64,000 bases of DNA from an uncultured Pelagibacteraceae bacterium (GTDB lineage Bacteria > Pseudomonadota > Alphaproteobacteria > Pelagibacterales > Pelagibacteraceae): NCBI GenBank assembly GCA_902524545.1, contig CABZDW010000002.1, positions 56,748 to 120,747 on the forward strand, given 5' to 3'. Position numbers and translations under genes: made by a program. Shown in pieces: positions 52,035 through 62,321 of the stretch (the stretch's first letter is position 1; each line of letters begins with the position of its first letter). The notes under the pieces are model-generated. The model was not told the origin of the DNA. It did no database searches and was given only the letters and a program-made list of their open reading frames with translations.

Positions 52035-53032
52035 TAAGAGGTCTTATGAAGGTATTCAGCTATATCACACATCCTATTTGAAAAACCCCATTCATTATCA
52101 TACCACGCTGAGATTTTACCCATATTTTTGCCAACCACATTTGTTAAGCTTGCATCAATAATTGATGAGGCAGGATTATGATTAAAATCAATCGAAACAA
52201 GTTTTTCTTTTGTGATTTCAACAACTTTATTTTTTTTACTAAAGTTCTCAAACGCGGAATTTATTTTTTCAATATTCAAATCTTTTTTTGTACAGAAGAC
52301 AAATTCAATTAATGAAACATTTGGGGTTGGTACTCTCATCGCTACACCCTCTAACTTTCCTTTAAGGGAAGGAATTATTTCACCTATAGCTTTTGACGCA
52401 CCAGTAGAAGTTGGTACGATTGATTGACCAGCAGATCTAGCTCTTCTAGGGTCTTTATGTGAATTATCTAAAATTCTTTGATCGCTAGTAAACGCATGTA
52501 TAGTTGTCATAAAACCTTTTTCTATTCCAAAATTTTCGTTTAAAATATGAGCAACTGGCGCAAGGCAATTTGTTGTGCAAGATGCAGCAGAAATAATTTT
52601 ATCCTCTTTTTTTAATTCAGATTCATTTACTCCAAAGACAATAGTTTTATCTGCATTTTTACATGGAGCTGAGACAATCACTTTTTTTGCTCCATTGCCA
52701 AGATGCGGTTGCAACTTATCTTTAGAATTAAATTTTCCAGTACACTCAAAGACGTAATCGACACCATATTTTTTCCAATTAATTTTATTTAAATCCGTCT
52801 CTTGACCAAAAGAAATTTTGTTTTTATTTACAATAAGATTATTTTCATCATAGCTTATATCTTCTTTAAATTTTCCATGGATTGAGTCATATTTTATAAG
52901 AGTTGAGCAAGTTTCAGAATTTGTTCTATTATTAATATGCATAATTTCTATTTTTTTATTTCCCTCATAAACAGAGCGAAGAATCATTCTTCCTATTCTA
53001 CCCATTCCATTGATACCAATTTTTATTTTCAT
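52034..53032 (-). CDS. gap: Glyceraldehyde-3-phosphate dehydrogenase, type I
   Basis: A 332-aa NAD-dependent enzyme with [14 protein letters not shown] at the cofactor site, ECTGKF, and the catalytic [20 protein letters not shown] cysteine. [37 protein letters not shown] and [12 protein letters not shown] complete the family pattern. It overlaps tkt by 4 bases and pgk by 1. Confidence 0.96.
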   Translation of the reverse strand: MKIKIGINGMGRIGRMILRSVYEGNKKIEIMHINNRTNSETCSTLIKYDSIHGKFKEDISYDENNLIVNKNKISFGQETDLNKINWKKYGVDYVFECTGKFNSKDKLQPHLGNGAKKVIVSAPCKNADKTIVFGVNESELKKEDKIISAASCTTNCLAPVAHILNENFGIEKGFMTTIHAFTSDQRILDNSHKDPRRARSAGQSIVPTSTGASKAIGEIIPSLKGKLEGVAMRVPTPNVSLIEFVFCTKKDLNIEKINSAFENFSKKNKVVEITKEKLVSIDFNHNPASSIIDASLTNVVGKNMGKISAWYDNEWGFSNRMCDIAEYLHKTS

Positions 53033-54960
53033 AATTTTTCTTTGATTTTCTTTACAATACTCTCAGAATTTAATTTAAAATGATCATAAATTTTTTTATA
53101 CGGTGCACTTTTTCCAAAGTCATTAATTCCAAAATTTAATCCATTTGTACCAGTATATTTTTTCCAATAATTCGTTTCAGAGGCTTCTATAGATACTACC
53201 AGATCGGTTTCACCTAATATTTTTTTTTTGTATTCTTCAGTTTGATGATCGAATATTTTTTGACAAGGCATTGATATGATTTTGGAATAAATACCATCTG
53301 TGGCTAATTTATGACCCACTTCATTTGCTAAACTTGTTTCAGACCCAGTTGCTAAAATTGTTACACTTATATTATCCCTGGTTCTTAAAACTTCATATGC
53401 ACCCAAAGACGATTTATTTTTGAGAGAATTTTCAAGTCTTATAGGATTGACACCTTGTCTGGTTAGTGAAATTACACTTGGAGTATTTTTACTTTCAAGA
53501 GCTAATTGCCAACACTCAAAAGTTTCAATGGTATCTGAAGGTCTAAAAACGTTTAAATTCGGAATAGATCTTAAACTTGTTAATTGTTCAATTGGCTGAT
53601 GAGTTGGGCCATCCTCACCTAAGCCAATAGAATCATGCGTAAATACATAAATGACTCTTTGCTTCATCATCGCAGCTAATCTGATAGATGGTTTACAATA
53701 GTCACTAAATATTAGAAAAGTTCCACCATAAGGAATTAGATTACTGTGTAAGGCTATTCCATTCATAATTCCACACATCGCGTGCTCTCTAACTCCATAA
53801 TGAATATAATTTCCAGAAAAGTTTCCTGGTTTAATTATTTCATGATCTTTAGTTTTAGTATTATTTGAACCAGCTAAATCAGCTGAGCCTCCGATTAAAT
53901 TAGGAAATTTTGCTATAATGTTTAAAAATATTTCAGATGATTTTCTGGTAGCAATCGGTTTTGCATTTTTAAAATATTCAATTTTTGCCTTCTCAATTAA
54001 TTTTTTATATGAACTATAATCTTTAAAATTTGAAAAGTTAACTTTATTTTTCTGAGCTTTTTGTGAAGCCATCTCACCTATCTTTCTCCACTCACTTAAT
54101 AATGTAGCTGGAATCTCAAAAGGCTCATATTTCCATTTAAGTTTTTTTCTTACAAGTTTTATTTCTTCATCACCTAATGGACTTCCATGTGATGATGCTT
54201 TACCCCCTTTGTTTGGAGATCCATAACCGATTGTGGTTTTACATGAAATTGCGATAGGTTTTTTTGATTTTTGTGCTTTTTTTAAAGCTTTGGATATTTC
54301 TTTAAAATTATGACCGTTAATTCTTAAGAAGTCCCATCCGTAGCTCTCAAATCTCTTTTCGTGATCATCTGAAACAGCTAAATTAGTGGGACCATCGATT
54401 GAGATAGAATTATTATCAAATAATAAAATAAGATTCTTTAATTTTAGATGTCCAGCTAAGCTCAACGCCTCGTGACTGACACCCTCCATTAAGCATCCGT
54501 CACCAGCGAGAACATAAGTTTTGTGATTGATCTTTTTTTTCCCTAATTGTTTTTTTAAAATCTCTTCTGATATTGCAAATCCAACTGCGTTTGAGACTCC
54601 TTGTCCCAATGGACCTGTAGTGGTCTCAATACCAGTATTTGGATGATATTCAGGATGTCCAGCACATATGGATTCCAATTGTCGAAAATTTTTAATATCT
54701 TTTAAAGAAACACTTTTGTAACCAGTTAAATAAAGAAGAGAGTAAAGCAACATTGATCCATGTCCAGCAGAAAGAACAAATCTATCTCTATTAATCCAGC
54801 TAGGATTTTTTGGATTAAATTTTAAAAAATCCTTAAAAAGTACTGTAGCAACATCTGCCATTCCCATCGGCATTCCTGGGTGACCTGAGTTCGCTTTTTG
54901 AACAGCATCAATTGAGAGAAATCTAATACAATTAGCTAATTCTTTATAAAATTTACTCAA
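53029..54960 (-). CDS. tkt: Transketolase
   Basis: A full-length 643-aa transketolase of the pentose phosphate pathway. It carries [15 protein letters not shown] near residue 24, the TPP motif [19 protein letters not shown], and the Pyr domain RQGVNPIRL-like and [16 protein letters not shown] segments. It is the housekeeping copy, in contrast to the split accessory pair at 14154-15957. It is first in the tkt-gap-pgk-fba-thiE-efp-suhB operon and diverges from the coiled-coil/zapA genes (53 bases). Confidence 0.96.
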   Translation of the reverse strand: MSKFYKELANCIRFLSIDAVQKANSGHPGMPMGMADVATVLFKDFLKFNPKNPSWINRDRFVLSAGHGSMLLYSLLYLTGYKSVSLKDIKNFRQLESICAGHPEYHPNTGIETTTGPLGQGVSNAVGFAISEEILKKQLGKKKINHKTYVLAGDGCLMEGVSHEALSLAGHLKLKNLILLFDNNSISIDGPTNLAVSDDHEKRFESYGWDFLRINGHNFKEISKALKKAQKSKKPIAISCKTTIGYGSPNKGGKASSHGSPLGDEEIKLVRKKLKWKYEPFEIPATLLSEWRKIGEMASQKAQKNKVNFSNFKDYSSYKKLIEKAKIEYFKNAKPIATRKSSEIFLNIIAKFPNLIGGSADLAGSNNTKTKDHEIIKPGNFSGNYIHYGVREHAMCGIMNGIALHSNLIPYGGTFLIFSDYCKPSIRLAAMMKQRVIYVFTHDSIGLGEDGPTHQPIEQLTSLRSIPNLNVFRPSDTIETFECWQLALESKNTPSVISLTRQGVNPIRLENSLKNKSSLGAYEVLRTRDNISVTILATGSETSLANEVGHKLATDGIYSKIISMPCQKIFDHQTEEYKKKILGETDLVVSIEASETNYWKKYTGTNGLNFGINDFGKSAPYKKIYDHFKLNSESIVKKIKEKL

Positions 54961-55013
54961 ATTTATCCTGTCTAGACTTAGAAGATTCTATTTAATAATA
55001 TAAACATATATAT

Positions 55014-55337
55014 ATGAATTCTATTCTTGAAAAAGAAAAAAAGCTTAATATCGCATTGGCAAAACTAAAAAATTTAAACCTAGAGGATCCAGATATAAAA
55101 AAAAATATTGAAATTCTTGGAGAACAAAAAAATCAATTAGAAATTGAAAAATCTGAATTAGAGAAAAAATATAAAACTTTAGTGGATGAGCATGATAATT
55201 TATCAAAAAAATTAGAGGAATTACAAAATAGAGAAAAAATTGAAGAAAAAAAAAGATTAGAATTTTCGGAAAAAATAGATGAATTAAACCAGGAAACCAA
55301 TACTTTAATGGATGAAATCGATAAATGGCAAACGTAA
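55014..55337 (+). CDS. Small coiled-coil protein upstream of zapA (DUF4164-like)
   Basis: A 107-aa highly charged protein that is almost entirely coiled coil (heptad-rich LEDPDIKKNIEILGEQKN...ELEKKYKTL..., ending DELNQETNTLMDEIDKW). Small proteins of this kind occur just upstream of zapA in alphaproteobacteria. It overlaps zapA by 13 bases, so translation is coupled. A function in division is inferred only from this neighbour. Confidence 0.65.
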   Translation: MNSILEKEKKLNIALAKLKNLNLEDPDIKKNIEILGEQKNQLEIEKSELEKKYKTLVDEHDNLSKKLEELQNREKIEEKKRLEFSEKIDELNQETNTLMDEIDKWQT

Positions 55338-55768
55338 CTATAAAATTCAATGGCAAAGAGTTCTTGTTGTCATGTGATGATGGACAAGAGGAACATCTTG
55401 AAGAATTATTAATACAAATTAATCAAAAGTTTAACGACTTAAAAAATGATTTAGGAAATATTGGTGAAAATAAACTTTTATTGATTACTGCAGTTAAAGT
55501 GATGGATGAATATCATGAAACTAAAAAAAAAGTTGAGCAGAAAAAAATAGACTTAAAAGAACTTTCAAATAAATTTAGAGAGTTAAAATCGTTAGTCTAT
55601 GAATATAGAGATAAAAAAGAGGAAGAAATAAAAAATTTGAGTAAAAATCACGATGAATTAAAAGATGAAATTGAGCTTAATCAAAAACATTATGAAAAGT
55701 TAATTGATGCTGCCGCAGATGAGATTTCAAATTTTGTAGAAAAAGCAAGTATAGATAAAATATCTTAA
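55325..55768 (+). CDS. zapA: Cell division protein ZapA
   Basis: ZapA binds and bundles FtsZ filaments at midcell. The first 90 residues fit the family: NVTIKFNGKEFLLSCDDGQEEHLEELLIQINQKFNDL and ENKLLLITAVKVMDEYHE. The C-terminal 60 residues are an extended coiled coil (KKKVEQKKIDLKEL...). At 147 aa it is longer than classical ZapA. The gene is followed by fau after 9 bases, with no room for a 6S RNA between them. Confidence 0.85.
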   Translation: MANVTIKFNGKEFLLSCDDGQEEHLEELLIQINQKFNDLKNDLGNIGENKLLLITAVKVMDEYHETKKKVEQKKIDLKELSNKFRELKSLVYEYRDKKEEEIKNLSKNHDELKDEIELNQKHYEKLIDAAADEISNFVEKASIDKIS

Positions 55769-55777
55769 TAGAATTTT

Positions 55778-56311
55778 GTGAAAAAATCTCAAATTAGAAA
55801 AAAAATCTTAAAAATAAGAAAACAAAAAAAGATTAAAAAATTCACTTTCAATTTTGATTTAATTTTGAATATTTTAAAAAGAAAAAAGGTTCTAGGTAAA
55901 ATAATTGGTGGCTATTACCCGTATAATTATGAAATTGACATTTTACAAATTTTAGAAAAATTCGAGAAGAAAAAATTTATTATAACATTACCAAAAATAA
56001 AAAAAAATTCACAAATGAATTTCTTTCAATGGTCAACGAATGATCCTTTAGCTATAAATAAATTTGGAATACCGGAACCAATTTCAAAAATGATAAAATA
56101 TCCAGATGTTTTGTTAGTACCTCTTGTAGCGTTTGACAAAAATTTCAATAGGATTGGTTACGGTGGAGGATTTTATGATAGGTATATAAACAAAATTAGA
56201 AAACGAAAAAAAGTGTTAACAATTGGATTTGCTTACTCTTTTCAAAAGGTAAAAAAAATACCAACTAATAATTATGATATTGAGTTAGATTTTATTATAA
56301 CAAACAAATAA
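55778..56311 (+). CDS. fau: 5-formyltetrahydrofolate cyclo-ligase
   Basis: A 177-aa enzyme that uses ATP to convert 5-formyl-THF to 5,10-methenyl-THF. It starts with GTG. GGYYPYNYEIDILQILEKF, the FQWSTNDPL region, LLVPLVAFDKNFNRIGYGGGFYDRYI (nucleotide/substrate motif) and TIGFAYSFQ are typical. The zapA-fau order is common in bacteria. Confidence 0.92.
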   Translation: MKKSQIRKKILKIRKQKKIKKFTFNFDLILNILKRKKVLGKIIGGYYPYNYEIDILQILEKFEKKKFIITLPKIKKNSQMNFFQWSTNDPLAINKFGIPEPISKMIKYPDVLLVPLVAFDKNFNRIGYGGGFYDRYINKIRKRKKVLTIGFAYSFQKVKKIPTNNYDIELDFIITNK

Positions 56312-56318
56312 TTTTTTT

Positions 56319-57122
56319 ATGAAAATTTTATTTTTAGGTGATGTTGTTGGATTATCTGGGTGCAGAAAGATAACTAATGATTTATTAGATCAGATCAAAA
56401 AAAAGGATATCGATTTTGTAATTACAAATGGTGAAAATGCCGATGATACTGGTGTTGGTTTGACTGAAGAAATTTGTAAAAATTTTTTTGATAATGGAGT
56501 TGATGTTATTACAACTGGAAATCATGTTTGGGATCAAAAAGACATAATGAATTTTATTGACAAGGAAAATAGATTATTAAGACCAAAAAATTTATTTGAA
56601 CCTGCTCCTGGCAGGGGATTTGAGATTTATAAAACAAAAAAAAATTACAAAGTAGGAGTTTTAAATTTAATGGGAAATGTTTTTATGAAGAAGTGTGATG
56701 ATGTTTTTAAAATTTCAAAAGATTTCTTAGAAAAGTTTAACTTAAAAAAAGATTACGATTTTCTAATAGTTGATTTCCATGGAGAAATAACAAGTGAAAA
56801 AAATGCTATCGGTCATTATTTTGATGGAAAGGCGACGCTTGTTATTGGAACTCACACTCATATACCCACTAATGATGCAAGAGTTTTAAAAAATGGTACT
56901 GCTTACCAAACAGACGCAGGTATGTGTGGAGATTATGATTCAGTTATAGGTATGAATAAAGATAATTCTATTAATAGATTTATGAAAAAGGATTCAATTA
57001 AACATTTTCCAGCCATTGGTGAAGCTTCTTTAAGTGGGGTTATAGTAAATTGCAATTTAGAAACTGGCTTAGCAGATAGTATCGAAAGTTATATATTTGG
57101 AGGCCTTTTAAAAAATACTTAA
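56319..57122 (+). CDS. ymdB: YmdB-family metallophosphoesterase
   Basis: A 267-aa calcineurin-like phosphodiesterase of the YmdB family (TIGR00282-like), active on 2',3'-cyclic nucleotides in Bacillus. KILFLGDVVGLSGCR, FVITNGENADDTGVGL, TGNHVWDQKDI, VDFHGEITSEKNAIGHYFDG and GTHTHIPTNDARVL carry the metal ligands. It lies 7 bases after fau and 5 before yebC. Confidence 0.9.
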   Translation: MKILFLGDVVGLSGCRKITNDLLDQIKKKDIDFVITNGENADDTGVGLTEEICKNFFDNGVDVITTGNHVWDQKDIMNFIDKENRLLRPKNLFEPAPGRGFEIYKTKKNYKVGVLNLMGNVFMKKCDDVFKISKDFLEKFNLKKDYDFLIVDFHGEITSEKNAIGHYFDGKATLVIGTHTHIPTNDARVLKNGTAYQTDAGMCGDYDSVIGMNKDNSINRFMKKDSIKHFPAIGEASLSGVIVNCNLETGLADSIESYIFGGLLKNT

Positions 57123-57127
57123 TTTTT

Positions 57128-57850
57128 ATGGCAGGGCATTCTCATTGGGCAGGTATAAAACATAAAAAAGGTAAAGCTGATAAACAAAGATCAAAAATCT
57201 TTTCTAAGTTATCTAAAGAGATTACTGTAGCGGCTAAGCTAGGAGATAAAGATCCAGCTATGAATCCAAGATTGCGTTCTGCAGTGCAAGCTGCTAGGTC
57301 AGCAAATATGCCTAAAGATAATATAGCTAGAGCTATTGATAAGTCTTCAATGAGTAATCAGTTAAATTTTGAAAATTTGAGATATGAAGGTTTTGGGCCT
57401 GATAGAGTTGCTGTTATAGTCGAGACTTTGACTGATAATAAAAATAGAACTGCTTCAAATATTAGAACAATTTTTCAAAAATCAGGAGGAAGTTTAGGAA
57501 CTCAAGGTTCAGCATCACATAATTTTACACAATTAGGTGTAATTAAAATTGATAAAAAAGAGATTTCAGATGAGGATATTTTAGAACTTGCTATTGAGGC
57601 TGGTGCAAATGAGTGTAAATCAGATAATGAATTTCATGAGATACATTGTTCAATAAATGATATTTACAATGTTAAAAAAGAGTTGGAGAAAAAAATAATT
57701 AATTTTATTTCGACAGGTATAGAGTGGGTGCCTTTAAATGCTGTAGAAATTTCAGAAGAGAAAAAAAAGGAATTGATTAGTTTTTTTGAGACATTAGAAA
57801 ATGATGACGATGTACAAAATATTTATTCAAATGTTAAATTTTCAAACTAG
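57128..57850 (+). CDS. yebC: YebC/PmpR-family protein (transcription/translation regulator)
   Basis: A 240-aa YebC-type protein with MAGHSHWAGIKHKKGKADKQRSKIFSKLSKEI and the NPRLRSAVQAARSANMPKDNIARAIDK core. The middle and C-terminal domains include GSLGTQGSASHNF. The family helps translation of proline stretches or regulates transcription. The yebC-ruvC order, nine bases apart, is standard in alphaproteobacteria. Confidence 0.95.
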   Translation: MAGHSHWAGIKHKKGKADKQRSKIFSKLSKEITVAAKLGDKDPAMNPRLRSAVQAARSANMPKDNIARAIDKSSMSNQLNFENLRYEGFGPDRVAVIVETLTDNKNRTASNIRTIFQKSGGSLGTQGSASHNFTQLGVIKIDKKEISDEDILELAIEAGANECKSDNEFHEIHCSINDIYNVKKELEKKIINFISTGIEWVPLNAVEISEEKKKELISFFETLENDDDVQNIYSNVKFSN

Positions 57851-57859
57851 ATACAGGAT

Positions 57860-58351
57860 ATGCTTATAATTGGTATAGATCCAGGTATTTCGGGCTCTAT
57901 TTGTTTTTTTGAAGATGGAAAAATTATAGAAGTAATTGAAATGCCAGTAATGACAGAGGGTAAAAAAAATAAAAAACAAGTTAATGGTGCCCAAATTTAT
58001 AACGAATTTTTAAAAAGAATTAATAATAAAGATGATGATATTAGAGTTGTGATAGAACAAGTTTCTGCAATGCCAGGACAGGGTGTAACTAGTATGTTTA
58101 ATTTTGGTCAGTCTTATGGGACTTTAAAAGGAATATGTTCTGCAATGCAACTACCAATGTTTTTCGTAAGACCAGCTAAATGGAAAAAATATTTTAATTT
58201 AATTAATTCTCAAAAAGATGCTAGTAGAACAAGAGCAATTGAAATATTTCCTTATTTTTCAACACAACTTTCAAAAAAAAAAGACTCTAACAAAGCTGAT
58301 GCTATTCTGATTGCAAGCTTTTACTATGAAACTCACCAAAAAGAGGATTAA
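57860..58351 (+). CDS. ruvC: RuvC-like Holliday junction resolvase
   Basis: A 163-aa RNase-H-fold nuclease at the ruvC position. The acidic residues Asp7 (GIDPGISG), Glu66 (VIEQV), and late Asp142/Asp147 (KADAILIA) are in place. The middle PGQGVTSMFNFGQSYGTLKG and FFVRPAKWKKYF match phage- and plasmid-type RuvC-like nucleases more than the classical enzyme. Neither ruvA nor ruvB lies between it and tolQ 52 bases later, so the RuvAB helicase, if present, is elsewhere. Confidence 0.8.
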   Translation: MLIIGIDPGISGSICFFEDGKIIEVIEMPVMTEGKKNKKQVNGAQIYNEFLKRINNKDDDIRVVIEQVSAMPGQGVTSMFNFGQSYGTLKGICSAMQLPMFFVRPAKWKKYFNLINSQKDASRTRAIEIFPYFSTQLSKKKDSNKADAILIASFYYETHQKED

Positions 58352-58403
58352 TCGCAGATTTTTGAAGTCAAATTCATGACACATTTAAGTGTGAGAAGAC
58401 CCT

Positions 58404-59078
58404 ATGGAAGCTGATATTTCATCACAAGCAGTTGGACTTGCATCGAGCACTGACTTTTCACTTATGAACTTATTTATAAGAGCAGATATAATTGTAAAAT
58501 CAGTAATTATCATTCTTATTGCATGCTCAGTTTATTCATGGGCAGTTATCATTGAAAAATTTAAATTATTTAAAAAAATAAATCAAAGTTCAGAAGAATT
58601 TGAAACTAAGTTTTGGAATTCTAAATCTGCAGAGTCTTTTTACAATAATCTTCCAGGAAACATAAATGATCCAATGGCTCTCATTTTTAAAGATGCTATG
58701 CAAAATCTTCTTAAAAGAAGATCTAAAACAGACTTGAATGCTAGAATGACTTCAATGTTAGAAACTGGAATAGAAAAACAAATGTCTAAAATTACAAAGG
58801 GATTTACTTTTTTAGCAACTGTGGGATCAACTGCACCTTTTATAGGATTATTTGGGACCGTTTGGGGTATAATGAATTCTTTTCAATCTATTGCAATTTC
58901 AAGGAATACTAGTTTAGCAATTGTAGCACCTGGAATAGCAGAAGCTCTTTTTGCTACAGCATTAGGTTTATTGGCAGCTATTCCTGCGGTAATCGCATAC
59001 AACAAATTTAATAACGACTCCTTAAAATATTCGCAAAAATTAGAAAACTTTTCTAAAAGATTTTTAACAATTATCTAG
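58404..59078 (+). CDS. tolQ: Tol-Pal system protein TolQ
   Basis: A 224-aa inner-membrane protein with three hydrophobic segments (IVKSVIIILIACSVYSWAVIIE, FTFLATVGSTAPFIGLFGTVWGIM, LAIVAPGIAEALFATALGLLAAIPAV). With TolR it uses proton flow to drive outer-membrane constriction at division. GSTAPFIGLFGTVWGIMNSFQ and PGIAEALFATALGL are canonical. TolR follows 1 base later. Confidence 0.95.
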   Translation: MEADISSQAVGLASSTDFSLMNLFIRADIIVKSVIIILIACSVYSWAVIIEKFKLFKKINQSSEEFETKFWNSKSAESFYNNLPGNINDPMALIFKDAMQNLLKRRSKTDLNARMTSMLETGIEKQMSKITKGFTFLATVGSTAPFIGLFGTVWGIMNSFQSIAISRNTSLAIVAPGIAEALFATALGLLAAIPAVIAYNKFNNDSLKYSQKLENFSKRFLTII

Positions 59079-59079
59079 A

Positions 59080-59496
59080 ATGGCATTTAAGTTAAATCGT
59101 TCATCAAAAGAACCAATGAGTGAAATTAATGTAACACCATTCGTAGATGTGATGTTAGTGTTATTGATTATCTTTATGGTCACAGCACCTCTATTAACAG
59201 TAGGAGTTCAAGTTGATTTACCTGAAAGTTCAGCAGACTCCCTTCCTGAGGAACAAGAGCCTTTAACTTTAACAATTAATTCAAAAGGTGAAATTTTTAT
59301 ACAAGAGTCAAAAGTTGAATATGAAAAAATTATAGCAAAGGTGTTAGCAGTCTCAAAAAATCGGACTGACACAAGAATTTATGTAAGAGGGGATAAAACT
59401 ATTAATTACGGCAGAGTTCTTGAAATAATGGGGTTACTTTCAGGTTCAGGATTTACAAAAGTAGCTTTAATTTCAGAACCATATAAAGAAAGGTAA
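59080..59496 (+). CDS. tolR: Tol-Pal system protein TolR
   Basis: A 138-aa protein with one transmembrane helix bearing the proton-path aspartate (VTPFVDVMLVLLIIFMVTAPL) after a conserved MSEINVTPFVDVML. The periplasmic part binds peptidoglycan. It acts with TolQ to energise TolA. The next gene starts 7 bases later. Confidence 0.95.
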   Translation: MAFKLNRSSKEPMSEINVTPFVDVMLVLLIIFMVTAPLLTVGVQVDLPESSADSLPEEQEPLTLTINSKGEIFIQESKVEYEKIIAKVLAVSKNRTDTRIYVRGDKTINYGRVLEIMGLLSGSGFTKVALISEPYKER

Positions 59497-59503
59497 TTTT
59501 TTT

Positions 59504-60313
59504 GTGAATAGGAGTATTGTAATTTCCTCTGTTCTACACCTATTTATTATTTTTTTAACAGCAATGAGCCTTCCTTTTTTAGCGAAAAAACCAATTGATC
59601 TTCCTCCAATTGTTTCAGTAGAATTAATTCAAATAACTGAAAAAACAAATATTCCATTTGCACCGAAGGCAAAAAAAATAATTGAAAAAGTGAAAGAAAA
59701 AGAAAAAAAATTAGTATCGGAACAAGCTCCACCTAAAAAAGTTAAGAAAATCAAGCCCGATGCTGTTCCAATGCCAGATGATAAATTAAAGAAAGTTAAA
59801 AAAATAAAAGAGGATAAACAAAACCCTGAAAAAATTGACAATGAAGTAAAACAAGTTTCTGAATTTGAAAAAGAGGAATTATTTGATCCAAATAATATTG
59901 CAGCTCTGATTGATAAATCTAAAGAGAGCAAAGCAGAGACATTAAAGAAAAATCCAGATTTAAGCCAAGACCAAAATAAAAATTTTGATAATACAGGGTT
60001 GTCATTAAGTGAGGAAGATGCGTTAAAAGCACAAATTTTTGGATGTTGGAGTATTCCGCTCGGATTACCATATAATGAAAATTTACTTGTGAGAATAAAA
60101 CTTGAATTAAAACCAGATGGGTCAGTGATTAAGTCTGAAATTTTAGATCATGCTAGGATGAATAAACCAGGGCAGGGGTTTTATAAAGTATTAGCAGAAA
60201 GTGCTTTAAGAGCTATCAAATTGTGTCAGCCTTTAAGAGTTCCTAGCACTGGTTATGAAAGATGGAAGGAATTGCAATTAAATTTTGATGCAAGAGAAAT
60301 GTTAGAGGGTTAG
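59504..60313 (+). CDS. tolA: TolA-like energy-transducing protein
   Basis: A 269-aa protein starting at GTG. An N-terminal helix ([19 protein letters not shown]) anchors it in the inner membrane. Next comes a lysine/glutamate-rich region ([19 protein letters not shown]...) of coiled-coil type. The C-terminal domain ([32 protein letters not shown]) resembles TolA domain III. It couples TolQR motion to TolB and Pal. TolB follows 16 bases later. Confidence 0.85.
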   Translation: MNRSIVISSVLHLFIIFLTAMSLPFLAKKPIDLPPIVSVELIQITEKTNIPFAPKAKKIIEKVKEKEKKLVSEQAPPKKVKKIKPDAVPMPDDKLKKVKKIKEDKQNPEKIDNEVKQVSEFEKEELFDPNNIAALIDKSKESKAETLKKNPDLSQDQNKNFDNTGLSLSEEDALKAQIFGCWSIPLGLPYNENLLVRIKLELKPDGSVIKSEILDHARMNKPGQGFYKVLAESALRAIKLCQPLRVPSTGYERWKELQLNFDAREMLEG

Positions 60314-60329
60314 TATAGAAAATAAAAAA

Positions 60330-61670
60330 ATGAAAAAATTTTTAATTACTTTAATTATAATACTAATACCAGTTAAATCATTTGGTTTAATAGAGGTTGA
60401 TATAACTAGGGGTAATTTAAACCCATTGCCTATTGCAGTTTCTCCATTATCTATTGATGAGGAGTCTAGAAAAAATTTTGAGAGTATTCTTAAAAAGAAA
60501 AATATTGGTTCAGAAATATCTTCAATTGTAGAAAATAATTTAAAAGTTTCAGGTTTATTTAATCCATTAAATAAAGATGCGTTTTTACAAGAACCAGATA
60601 TTGCAAATTTAAAGCCTAGATTTGAAGATTGGAACCTAATTAAAGCTCAGGCTTTGATTACCGGAAAAGTTAGTTATGTGGAAGAAAAACTAAGAGTAGA
60701 ATTCAGATTGTGGGATGTACTTGCAGGTAAGGAAATGATGGCACTAGCATTCACAACTGTTCCAAATAATTGGAGACGTGTTGGTCATATAATTACAGAT
60801 AAAGTTTATGAGAGATTAACTGGTGAAATGGGTTATTTTGATACTAGAATAATATATGTTGCAGAAGAGGGACCTAAAACACAAAGAGTAAAAAAATTAG
60901 CTATCATGGATCAAGATGGTGCTAACAATAAATTTTTAACATTAGGAAATGAACTTGTTTTAACTCCAAGATTCAATCCAACTAGTCAAATGGTAACTTA
61001 TCTTTCATATTTTAGAAATTTACCAAGAGTTTATTTGCTAGACATTGAAACAGGAACTCAAGAAGTTGTAGGAGATTTTCCTGGTATGACTTTTGCACCA
61101 AGATTTTCTCCAGATGGAAAAAAAATAATTATGAGTTTTGCTAAAGACGGTAACTCTGAAATTTACACAATGGATCTAGAAAATAGAATAGTGGAAAAAA
61201 TTACAAATCATCCATCTATAGATACTTCACCTTCATATTCTCCAGATGGAAAATTTATTTCTTTCAATTCTGACAGAAGTGGTTATCAACAAATTTACGT
61301 GATGAAGAGTGATGGAAGTAATGTTAAAAGAATATCTTTCGGTAAAGGAATTTATGGTACTCCAGTTTGGTCTCCGAGAGGGGATTTAATCGCTTTTACT
61401 AAATTACATAAAGGAAAATTTTATATTGGTGTAATGAGAACTGATGGAAGTGGAGAAAGACTATTAACTGAAAATTTTTATCAAGAGGCTCCATCTTGGT
61501 CTCCTAACGGAAGAGTATTGATTTTTTATAGGGAGACAAAAACAGACTCTAAAGGAAAGGGTTTTTCTGCAAAATTATGGTCTATAGATTTAACAGGCTA
61601 TAATGAGAGACAGGTTACTACTCCAACTGATGGATCAGACCCATCATGGTCATCTTTATTAAGTAATTAA
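60330..61670 (+). CDS. tolB: Tol-Pal system protein TolB
   Basis: A 446-aa periplasmic protein with a signal peptide ([16 protein letters not shown]) followed by [17 protein letters not shown]. Six WD/DPP-type propeller repeats, such as [28 protein letters not shown] and [14 protein letters not shown], form the beta-propeller that binds Pal. Length and layout are normal. Confidence 0.95.
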   Translation: MKKFLITLIIILIPVKSFGLIEVDITRGNLNPLPIAVSPLSIDEESRKNFESILKKKNIGSEISSIVENNLKVSGLFNPLNKDAFLQEPDIANLKPRFEDWNLIKAQALITGKVSYVEEKLRVEFRLWDVLAGKEMMALAFTTVPNNWRRVGHIITDKVYERLTGEMGYFDTRIIYVAEEGPKTQRVKKLAIMDQDGANNKFLTLGNELVLTPRFNPTSQMVTYLSYFRNLPRVYLLDIETGTQEVVGDFPGMTFAPRFSPDGKKIIMSFAKDGNSEIYTMDLENRIVEKITNHPSIDTSPSYSPDGKFISFNSDRSGYQQIYVMKSDGSNVKRISFGKGIYGTPVWSPRGDLIAFTKLHKGKFYIGVMRTDGSGERLLTENFYQEAPSWSPNGRVLIFYRETKTDSKGKGFSAKLWSIDLTGYNERQVTTPTDGSDPSWSSLLSN

Positions 61671-61745
61671 TAATTAATTCGCTTGATTTTTAGCCTTGAA
61701 AGATCTAATTAGTTGTGAAAAGGTAAGATAAAGTAATATTGATCA

Positions 61746-61750
61746 AGGAG
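61746..61750 (+). promoter_or_regulatory. Shine-Dalgarno for pal
   Basis: AGGAG lies 5 bases before the pal ATG at 61756. The 85-base gap after tolB therefore has a good ribosome-binding site, and pal may also be made from its own transcript. Confidence 0.6.
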
Positions 61751-61755
61751 TAATA

Positions 61756-62235
61756 ATGAAATTAAGCAAAATTCTAAAAAATGGATTTTTAATAGTATTT
61801 GCATGTTTGGCACTTTCTGCATGTGCTACATCTAAAAAATCTACAGGACAAATGCAAGGCGATGTTTATACTGGAACAGATACGGTTGAATATTTAGCGT
61901 CTGGCGTTCCTGATAGGGTATTTTTTGCAACAAACGAGTCAGTATTAACTACAGCATCTAGAGAAACTCTAAGAAAACAAGCTGCATGGTTAAGAAAAAA
62001 TTCTAAGATTACAATTGTATTAGAAGGACATGCTGACGAAAGAGGAACGAGAGAATATAACTTAGCATTAGGTGAAAGAAGAGCTAATGCAGCGAAAGAT
62101 TATTTAATGACTTACGGAATATCTTCTGACAGGATTTCAGTTTTAAGTTATGGTAAAGAAAGACCTGTAGACTCTGGGTCTAATCCATTAGCTTGGTCAA
62201 AAAATAGAAGATCTGTAACGGTTAAAGCAAATTAA
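61756..62235 (+). CDS. pal: Peptidoglycan-associated lipoprotein Pal
   Basis: A 159-aa lipoprotein. The lipobox LSAC (residues about 20-23) follows a signal peptide (GFLIVFACLALS). The OmpA-type peptidoglycan-binding domain carries LEGHADERGTREYNLALGERRANAAK and SYGKERPVDSGSNPLAWSKNRRSV. It anchors the outer membrane to the wall and partners TolB. It is followed by a clear intrinsic terminator. Confidence 0.95.
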   Translation: MKLSKILKNGFLIVFACLALSACATSKKSTGQMQGDVYTGTDTVEYLASGVPDRVFFATNESVLTTASRETLRKQAAWLRKNSKITIVLEGHADERGTREYNLALGERRANAAKDYLMTYGISSDRISVLSYGKERPVDSGSNPLAWSKNRRSVTVKAN

Positions 62236-62253
62236 ATACTCAATTAATATTTT

Positions 62254-62293
62254 AGACCTCTTAAATTATAATGATTTAAGAGGTCTTTATTTT
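62254..62293 (+). terminator. Rho-independent terminator after pal
   Basis: AGACCTCTTAAAT (62254-62266) pairs exactly with ATTTAAGAGGTCT (62274-62286) around a 7-base loop, followed by TTATTTT. The 13-bp stem with a T-rich tail is the clearest intrinsic terminator in the window. Confidence 0.88.
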
Positions 62294-62321
62294 GCCATTA
62301 TTTTAGACATAACCTAATTAG

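Noticed and set aside
55769-55777. 6S RNA gene between zapA and fau
   Set aside because: In many bacteria ssrS lies here, but only nine bases separate the two genes.
58352-58403. Riboswitch or leader hairpin before tolQ
   Set aside because: Only a weak four-base stem (ACAC/GTGT) was found, too little to call.
59547-59931. Reverse-strand ORFs within tolA
   Set aside because: They mirror the lysine-rich region as leucine/phenylalanine-rich sequence and have no domain features; shadows of tolA.
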